From the NCBI RefSeq assembly GCF_002086795.1, contig NZ_MVIM01000016.1, positions 62,001 to 126,000 of the forward strand: 64,000 nt of DNA. Reading direction: 5' to 3'. Positions 58,841 to 64,000 of the stretch are shown here, in pieces; positions within the stretch are counted from its first letter, which is position 1; each line of letters begins with the position of its first letter. The position numbers and the translations under genes are program-made. A model generated the notes under the pieces. The model saw only the letters and a program-made list of their open reading frames with translations, did not search any database and was not told the DNA's origin. This DNA comes from Mycolicibacterium tusciae (GTDB taxonomy: Bacteria; Actinomycetota; Actinomycetes; Mycobacteriales; Mycobacteriaceae).

Positions 58841-59557
58841 CTACGACTCGTCTCGCAGGACATAACCGATTCCGCGAACCGTGTGAATCACCCGCGGCAG
58901 GTCATCGCGTTCGAGCTTGCGTCGCAGGTAGGAGATGAAGACGTCGGCCACGTTGGTGTCGACGTCGAAGTCGTAACCCCAGACCAGTTCGAGCAGCCGT
59001 TGCCGGCTCAGCACGACGCCGGCGTTCTCGGCCAGCACGGCGAGCAGATCGAATTCACGTTTGGTCAGATTGACCCGCTCACCGCCGGCGAACACCAGCC
59101 GTCGCGCGGTGTCGATCGTCAACGGGCCGACGGTCATCGTGTCGGATTGCTGGTCGGAATGGCCTGCGCGACGCAACAGCGCGTGCAGGCGCGCGACCAA
59201 TTCACCCAGATCGAACGGCTTCGTCAGATAGTCGTCAGCGCCGGCTTCCAGCCCCGCGATCCGGTCGTTGACGGTGTCCCGCGCGGACAGCACACAAATC
59301 GGGATCTCGTTACCGAGTGCGCGCAGCGCGGTCACGACGGCGACGCCGTCGAGTTCTGGCATTTGAACGTCGAGAACAAGTGCGTCGTGCGATTCATTCG
59401 ATAACAGCCGCAACGCCTCTTTGCCGGTCGCCGCGACCCGAACGTCGAACCCCGAATGGCGCAAACCTCGCGCAACCGAAGTTCTGACGTCCGGATCGTC
59501 GTCGACCATCAAGACGGTGCGGCCAGCGCCCTCCCCCTTGGATGGCTCCTGTTGCAC
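58841..59557 (-). CDS. OmpR-family response regulator (PrrA-like)
   Basis: 238 aa: receiver domain (about 14-127) with phosphorylatable D63 in LVLDVQMPELDG and acidic pocket VDDD (18-21), then a winged-helix DNA-binding domain (about 140-235; LTKREFDLLAVLAEN, VADVFISYLRRK). Forms a two-component system with the downstream kinase. Starts 12 nt after the stop of the first hemophore gene, so hemophores and regulator appear to be one operon. GTG start without a strong ribosome site, consistent with coupling. Confidence 0.92.
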   Translation of the reverse strand: MQQEPSKGEGAGRTVLMVDDDPDVRTSVARGLRHSGFDVRVAATGKEALRLLSNESHDALVLDVQMPELDGVAVVTALRALGNEIPICVLSARDTVNDRIAGLEAGADDYLTKPFDLGELVARLHALLRRAGHSDQQSDTMTVGPLTIDTARRLVFAGGERVNLTKREFDLLAVLAENAGVVLSRQRLLELVWGYDFDVDTNVADVFISYLRRKLERDDLPRVIHTVRGIGYVLRDES

Positions 59558-59569
59558 CCGAACGCAGAC

Positions 59570-59968
59570 TTAGCTGTCCGCGATGCCGTCGCCGTTGGTG
59601 TCGCCGCAGCGATTCTTCAGGTCGACGAGTGGCTGGCGGATACCGGTCAGGTCCGCCTTGGTCTGAGGATGCTGATCAAGGTACTGCTGGACGTCGTCGC
59701 GGACCTCGTCGCGAGGCACACCCTCGAGGCTGGTGAAGAACCAGTTCACGTCGGGGTGGCTGAAGAGGTAGGCGGACGTCGCCGCGGAGACACCCGAAGC
59801 CACACCGGCCAGGTCGGCCGCGGTGCAGTTGGGCGGCGGCGGAGGCGGCGGCGGAGCAGGTTGCGCCGACGCCAGAGGCATGGCGCCGAAGAACATCGCA
59901 CCGGCAATCGCGCCGGTGCCCACCGCGCCAGCTACCGCACGTCGGGCAGTACGGGCCGAGAGCAACAT
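59570..59968 (-). CDS. Secreted hemophore-related protein (Rv0203-like), copy 1
   Basis: 132 aa with a signal peptide ending ASA-QP near residue 35, then a proline run and a small helical domain closed by cysteines C48 and C121. The haem-binding pattern YxxxH is kept (Y67, H71), and H100 is also present, as in Rv0203, which binds haem outside the cell and passes it to MmpL3/MmpL11. The C-terminal DTNGDGIADS looks like a calcium-binding loop. ATG at 59968 with AAGGAG 7 nt upstream. Confidence 0.82.
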   Translation of the reverse strand: MLLSARTARRAVAGAVGTGAIAGAMFFGAMPLASAQPAPPPPPPPPNCTAADLAGVASGVSAATSAYLFSHPDVNWFFTSLEGVPRDEVRDDVQQYLDQHPQTKADLTGIRQPLVDLKNRCGDTNGDGIADS

Positions 59969-59999
59969 GGACAAGCTCCTTCTTCGGAAGTGGAAAGGA

Positions 60000-60019
60000 G
60001 GTAACCATGGGCGGTTACC
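60000..60019. promoter_or_regulatory. Inverted repeat GGTAACC-N6-GGTTACC in the hemophore leader
   Basis: Perfect 7-bp arms with a 6-nt centre, about 32 nt upstream of the copy 1 start. It could be an operator or an mRNA hairpin near the ribosome site. Confidence 0.4.
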
Positions 60020-60046
60020 GACATCAAAAGCTAATCAGAATGTGCA

Positions 60047-60089
60047 CAGACTTTCTTGCCTTGCGGCCAACGAATCTTAAGAAAGTCTG
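60047..60089. promoter_or_regulatory. Long inverted repeat between the two hemophore genes
   Basis: CAGACTTTCTT (60047-60057) and AAGAAAGTCTG (60079-60089): perfect 11-bp arms around 21 nt. Candidates are a binding site for the adjoining response regulator or a terminator/attenuator after hemophore copy 2. Confidence 0.45.
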
Positions 60090-60138
60090 AATTCGCAGCT
60101 CAATCGCCTTACCAGCGAGAGCCGCGCGTCGGCCCAGG

Positions 60139-60711
60139 CTACGGCAAGCCTGCGATCGCCGCTCCGGGCAGCGATGTGGAGCCCTGCGAAACGGGTGACG
60201 CCGACGGCGACTGCGCCGGTGACACCGTACCTGGGGCACCTGCGGCCGAGGAGCTGGTCTGGGCGCCTGGCAAACTCGGAAGGCCTGGCGCCGCCTGCTG
60301 GGCGGCCTGCATCAGACCCATCATCTGCGGCAGGGTCAGCGGAAGCTTGCACCGGCTCGACAGAGTCGCCAGCGGCTGCTGCAACCGCTGCATGTCCTTG
60401 GCCGCTTGCGGGTTCGCATCGAAGTAGGTCTTCACCGCGGCCAGCGACTGCGGCCCACCCTGCTGTTTCGCGATACTCGTCAGCGCCTGGTTGGTCTGCG
60501 GATGCGTATCGAGGTAGTTGCCCGTCGACGTGGCGACCGAACCGATCGTCCTGGCGACTTCGCTGGCCGCGCACGGATCCGGCGCCGCCGTTGCTGACGG
60601 CATCGCCGGCGACGGTGACACCGTCATCGCGACCACCGCGGCGCCGCCGAGGGCGGACGCGGCGAACGTGGCGAACAGCCCGCGGCGCGGTGCAGCAGTG
60701 ATGGATCTCAT
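60139..60711 (-). CDS. Secreted hemophore-related protein (Rv0203-like), copy 2
   Basis: 190 aa with a signal peptide (hydrophobic 12-31, likely cleavage near ATA-AP at 43), and the same fold as copy 1: C47 and C121, YxxxH (Y66, H70). The second histidine is replaced by N100. A serine/proline/alanine-rich tail from about 145 makes it longer than Rv0203 (136 aa, recalled). ATG at 60711 with GAGGAG upstream. First gene of the hemophore/two-component cluster and divergent from mmpL11, the same relation as Rv0203 to Rv0202c. Confidence 0.8.
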   Translation of the reverse strand: MRSITAAPRRGLFATFAASALGGAAVVAMTVSPSPAMPSATAAPDPCAASEVARTIGSVATSTGNYLDTHPQTNQALTSIAKQQGGPQSLAAVKTYFDANPQAAKDMQRLQQPLATLSSRCKLPLTLPQMMGLMQAAQQAAPGLPSLPGAQTSSSAAGAPGTVSPAQSPSASPVSQGSTSLPGAAIAGLP

Positions 60712-61072
60712 ATGCACTCCTCATGAGTTTGCGAACGTTTCGGCGCACCCGAAACGCCCGCCATAGGCGGCACTCGATCCCCGACCGCAAAACCGGCCGA
60801 AACGGCCGACTACATAGTGCCATCGGGAGGGTGAGGCTTACGAATTGAGCGATCGGAAACACACGCCACGGACAGCGGACGGACAGCCTGTAACCAGATC
60901 CGGCCGCGTACCGAAAGAGAGGGTTAGAGCTGCTTAAGGCGTTGCTGGCAGGATTCTCGCCGCGCCTCGACATAGCACATGCTGTTGTACGCTCACGCTA
61001 GCAACGCCGGGCCAAATGTCGTCGGCAGCCCGAGTCCGGGGAGAAAGCGGGGAGTTCGACATCCAGCAGTTC
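60712..61072. other. Divergent control region between hemophore copy 2 and mmpL11
   Basis: About 360 bp. A TACGCT hexamer at 60988-60993 is a possible -10 for mmpL11 or for a longer mmpL11 start at 61016. Short GC-rich palindromes occur near 60750-60810. No RNA gene, riboswitch or repeat was recognised. Confidence 0.35.
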
Positions 61073-63970
61073 ATGATGCGCTTGAGCAGCACCCTGCGCA
61101 GATACCGCTGGGCGGTGTTCGCTGTATGGCTGCTTCTCCTGGTGCCATCGGTGTATCTCGCGCTGAGCCAGTCCAGCCACCTCACCGGCGGGGGTTTTGA
61201 GGTCGAAGGCTCGCAGTCGCTGCGGGTCCAGCGCGAGCTCGAAGAGAATTTTCCTGACCAGGGGGCTTCACCCCTGGCACTGGTGGCCGCGCCGCGCGCC
61301 GACGCGTCGTTCGCCGACATGGACAACGCGGTCACCTTCCTGGAACGCGCCGCGGCCGAGGTGCCCAGCGTCCGGGTGGTGCCCAATCCGCAGCAAGCGG
61401 CGCCGCAACCCGACCGTCCCTACGTCGTCACGCTGCAGTTGGACTTCGACAACACCGGCGCGGTCGACGTCGCCAAGAAACTCCGCCAGAAGGTCGGTAT
61501 CGACGGCGAGGAACCCGGGGAGATCGAGAACGGCAAGGTCAAGCTCTACGTCATCGGCCAGGGCGCGCTAGGTGCCGCGGCCACCCAGGCCACCAAACAC
61601 GACATCGCCCAGGCCGAGCAGTGGAACCTTCCGATCGTCCTGATTGTTTTGCTCGCGGTGTTCGGGTCGCTGGCCGCGGCGGCGATGCCACTGGTGCTCG
61701 GCATCTGCACCGTCGTCGTGACCATGGGACTGGTCTATCTGCTCTCGATGTACACGACGATGTCGGTGTTCGTGACGTCGACGGTATCGATGTTCGGCAT
61801 CGCCGTGGCCATCGACTATTCGCTGTTCATTCTCATGCGTTTCCGCGAGGAGTTGCGGTCGGGCCGCGATCCGGAACAGGCGGCCGACGCCGCCATGGCA
61901 ACCTCGGGTCTGGCGGTCGTCCTGTCCGGCCTCACCGTGATCGCCTCGGTGACCGGCATCTATCTGATCCAGACGCCGGTCCTGGTCTCGATGGCCACCG
62001 GCGCGATCCTCGCGGTGGCCGTCGCGGTTCTGACGTCGACGACGCTGACGCCGGCCATCCTCGCCACGTTCGGTAAGGCGGCGGCCAAGCGGTCGTCATA
62101 CCTGCACTGGTCGCGCCGTCCGGAGACCACCCAGTCGCGGTTCTGGACGCGCTGGACGGGCTGGGTGATGCGGCGCCCGTGGATCGCGGCGCTCGGGGCG
62201 TCGGCGCTGCTGCTGGCACTGGCCGCGCCCGCGTTCTCGATGGTGCTCGGCAACAGCATGCAGCGTCAGTTCGAGCCGACCCACGAGATCCGGGGCGGTG
62301 TGAACGCCGCGGCCGAGGCGCTCGGGCCCGGCGCGCTCGGGCCGGTCCGGGTCTTGGTGAGCTTCCCCGACGGCAACGCGGCATCGGCGCCCTCCAAGCA
62401 ACCCTTGCTGGACTCGATGCGCCAGCGGATGGCCCAGGGGCCCAACGTCGTTTCGGTGGCGCCCGCGGTGTTCGGCGAGGATTACCGGCACGCGCTGCTG
62501 TCCGCGGTGCTCTCGGTGGACCCGGAGGACATGGGTGCCCGTGAAACCGTCGACTGGATGCGCGCGGAGCTGCCGTCGACCCCGGGGCTCGGCGATGCCC
62601 GCATCGACGTCGGCGGTCCGACAGCACTGATCAAGGACTTCGACGACCAGGTGTCGGCCAAACAGCCGCTGGTGTTCGCGTTCGTCGCGCTGATCGCGTT
62701 CGTGATGCTGTTGATCGCCATCCGGTCGGTGTTCCTGGCGCTCAAGGGTGTGCTGATGACCGTGCTGTCGGTCGCGGCGGCCTACGGCAGCCTGGTGGCC
62801 GTCTTCCAATGGGGCTGGCTGGAGTCACTGGGCTTCGAACCGATCTCGTCGCTGGACAGCACGATCCCGCCGCTGGTCCTGGCGCTGACGTTCGGCCTGT
62901 CGATGGACTACGAGATCTTCCTGCTGACCCGCATCAGGGAGCGCTTCCTGCAGACCGGCAACACCCGCGACGCCGTCGCGTACGGCGTGAGCACCAGCGC
63001 CCGCACGATCACCAGCGCCGCGCTGATCATGATCGCGGTGTTCATCGGTTTCGCGTTTGCGGGCATGCCGCTGGTCGCCCAGTTGGGTGTCGCGTGTGCG
63101 GTCGCCATCGCGGTCGACGCCACGGTGGTGCGCCTGGTGCTGGTGCCCGCGCTGATGGCGATGTTCGACGAATGGAACTGGTGGCTGCCGCGCTGGCTCG
63201 ATCGCATCCTGCCGGAGGTCGACTTCGAGAAGCCGCTGCCCAAGATCGACCTTCCCGACCTCATCATCATCCCCGACGATCTCTCGTCCCTCGGGCCAAG
63301 CGGCTCGGAGTTGCGCATGGTGGTCAAGTCGGCAGCCAAGCTCAAAAGCCTTGCGCCGCAAGCTGTTACCGTCGCCGATCCGTTGGCGTTCAGCGGCTGT
63401 ATGCCCGCCAAGCAGTTACGCAGCGCGAGCCTGCTCAACGGCACGCACCGCACCGGCGCAGGCGGCAAGGCGCTGCTCACCGCAGAGCTTCCGGTGCATC
63501 CGGTGACGATGTGGCGGGGCCGGCTGTCGGTGGCGCTGGACGCGTTGAGCGAAGCGTCCGCCTTCGAGCGGGCACCCATGGAGCGACGCAGCCCGGTAGA
63601 GACCACGAATGTGCAACTGCCGACGGGCGATCGCCTGCAGATCCCGACGGGCGCCGAGACGCTGCGCCTGCAGAGCTACCTCATCATGTGCCGAAACAGC
63701 ACCCGGGACTACGCAGCGTTTGCCGAACTTGTCGACGCGATGGAGACTCGTACGGCCGCAAGCGTGCTGGCCGGCATGGACCGGTACTACTGTGGACAGG
63801 ATTCAAGGAAACAATGGGTGGCCACCCAGTTGGTACGCCGACTGGCCGACCCCCAACCGTCAGACGAGCACGACACCCGCATGTCGGGCCCGCAGGCGGA
63901 GGCCGATTGGGCCAGGGTGAAGGAGCGCTGCCTTTCGGTGGCGGTGGCCATGCTGGAGGAGGCGAGGTGA
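61073..63970 (+). CDS. mmpL11: MmpL11 RND-family lipid transporter
   Basis: 965 aa, close to the 966 of M. tuberculosis MmpL11, which exports monomeromycolyl-diacylglycerol and mycolate wax esters and also takes part in haem uptake. Twelve membrane helices in two RND halves; proton-relay aspartates in GIAVAIDYSLFIL and GLSMDYEIFLL; large exterior loops after helices 1 and 7; a ~220-residue cytoplasmic C-terminal domain. Start ATG at 61073 (MMRLSSTLRR) is chosen because it matches the M. tuberculosis N-terminus; an in-frame ATG at 61016 adds 19 residues. The stop overlaps the next start (GTGA). Confidence 0.94.
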   Translation: MMRLSSTLRRYRWAVFAVWLLLLVPSVYLALSQSSHLTGGGFEVEGSQSLRVQRELEENFPDQGASPLALVAAPRADASFADMDNAVTFLERAAAEVPSVRVVPNPQQAAPQPDRPYVVTLQLDFDNTGAVDVAKKLRQKVGIDGEEPGEIENGKVKLYVIGQGALGAAATQATKHDIAQAEQWNLPIVLIVLLAVFGSLAAAAMPLVLGICTVVVTMGLVYLLSMYTTMSVFVTSTVSMFGIAVAIDYSLFILMRFREELRSGRDPEQAADAAMATSGLAVVLSGLTVIASVTGIYLIQTPVLVSMATGAILAVAVAVLTSTTLTPAILATFGKAAAKRSSYLHWSRRPETTQSRFWTRWTGWVMRRPWIAALGASALLLALAAPAFSMVLGNSMQRQFEPTHEIRGGVNAAAEALGPGALGPVRVLVSFPDGNAASAPSKQPLLDSMRQRMAQGPNVVSVAPAVFGEDYRHALLSAVLSVDPEDMGARETVDWMRAELPSTPGLGDARIDVGGPTALIKDFDDQVSAKQPLVFAFVALIAFVMLLIAIRSVFLALKGVLMTVLSVAAAYGSLVAVFQWGWLESLGFEPISSLDSTIPPLVLALTFGLSMDYEIFLLTRIRERFLQTGNTRDAVAYGVSTSARTITSAALIMIAVFIGFAFAGMPLVAQLGVACAVAIAVDATVVRLVLVPALMAMFDEWNWWLPRWLDRILPEVDFEKPLPKIDLPDLIIIPDDLSSLGPSGSELRMVVKSAAKLKSLAPQAVTVADPLAFSGCMPAKQLRSASLLNGTHRTGAGGKALLTAELPVHPVTMWRGRLSVALDALSEASAFERAPMERRSPVETTNVQLPTGDRLQIPTGAETLRLQSYLIMCRNSTRDYAAFAELVDAMETRTAASVLAGMDRYYCGQDSRKQWVATQLVRRLADPQPSDEHDTRMSGPQAEADWARVKERCLSVAVAMLEEAR

Positions 63971-64000
63971 CGGTGACTCCCGACGTCCGGGGCACCTCGC
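63967..64000 (+). CDS. Start of a gene downstream of mmpL11 (3' truncated by the window)
   Basis: A GTG overlapping the mmpL11 stop (GTGA) opens a frame, MTVTPDVRGTS, that runs off the window. GAGGAGGCGAG lies just upstream. Position suggests the Rv0201c-like hypothetical protein, but 11 codons are too few to identify. Confidence 0.45.
   Translation, partial: MTVTPDVRGTS

Overview
The window is a high-GC actinobacterial chromosome segment and is almost certainly from a fast-growing Mycobacterium (Mycolicibacterium group). The signature genes are aftD, php, pckA, trmB, mmpL3 and mmpL11. Gene order follows the M. tuberculosis Rv0236c to Rv0202c interval in inverted orientation, with several insertions and deletions. 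Rv numbers are recalled homologies from protein sequence and gene order, not search results. I saw no rRNA, tRNA, CRISPR array or insertion sequence.

Layout. 1-13.7 kb: envelope genes (3' part of aftD, DUF3068 protein, AftD-like membrane protein, glycosyltransferase, methyltransferase, acyltransferase), the lactonase php coupled to an acyl-CoA ligase, and an aldehyde dehydrogenase behind a KstR-type box. 13.7-23 kb: accessory block with a small ORF, TetR, a reductase, AraC, a paired FadE operon, nat, echA1, and a Ser/Thr kinase followed by a separate pseudokinase. 23-33.5 kb: lipid metabolism (acyltransferase with a KstR-type box, two large esterases, WS/DGAT, a two-domain FadE, lipW), interrupted by a phosphonate-type module: FAD oxidoreductase, PhnZ-like HD oxygenase and a GntR regulator around a PhnF-type operator. 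33.5-46.2 kb: amidohydrolase, a circularly permuted class III CoA-transferase, an Rv0216-like hotdog protein, fadE3, GntR, crotonase, fadD4, a cyclase-ATPase regulator and pckA. 46.4-64 kb: an Rv0209/Rv0210-like GTPase pair, trmB, NYN protein, mmpL3, an inserted DUF559-type gene between two copies of a palindromic repeat, membrane proteins, a two-component system with two hemophore genes, and mmpL11.

Two themes link the genes. One is mycolate/arabinan envelope building (aftD, mmpL3, mmpL11, glycosyltransferase). The other is acyl-CoA/lipid turnover (five FadE proteins, two FadD-type ligases, crotonases, hydrolases, PEPCK), partly under probable KstR control. Many start codons sit 6-7 nt after a TANNNT -10 element, so leaderless transcription appears common here; I used this to choose several starts.

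Most unusual observations: (i) MmpL3 carries about 100 extra residues with DUF4190-like hydrophobic segments in its central cytoplasmic loop; (ii) a self-contained PhnZ/FAD-oxidoreductase/GntR module with a perfect PhnF-type box; (iii) a CoA-transferase whose C-terminal half precedes its N-terminal half; (iv) a DUF559-type gene bracketed by near-identical 46-bp palindromes next to mmpL3; (v) a mirror-symmetric divergent promoter giving two leaderless genes.
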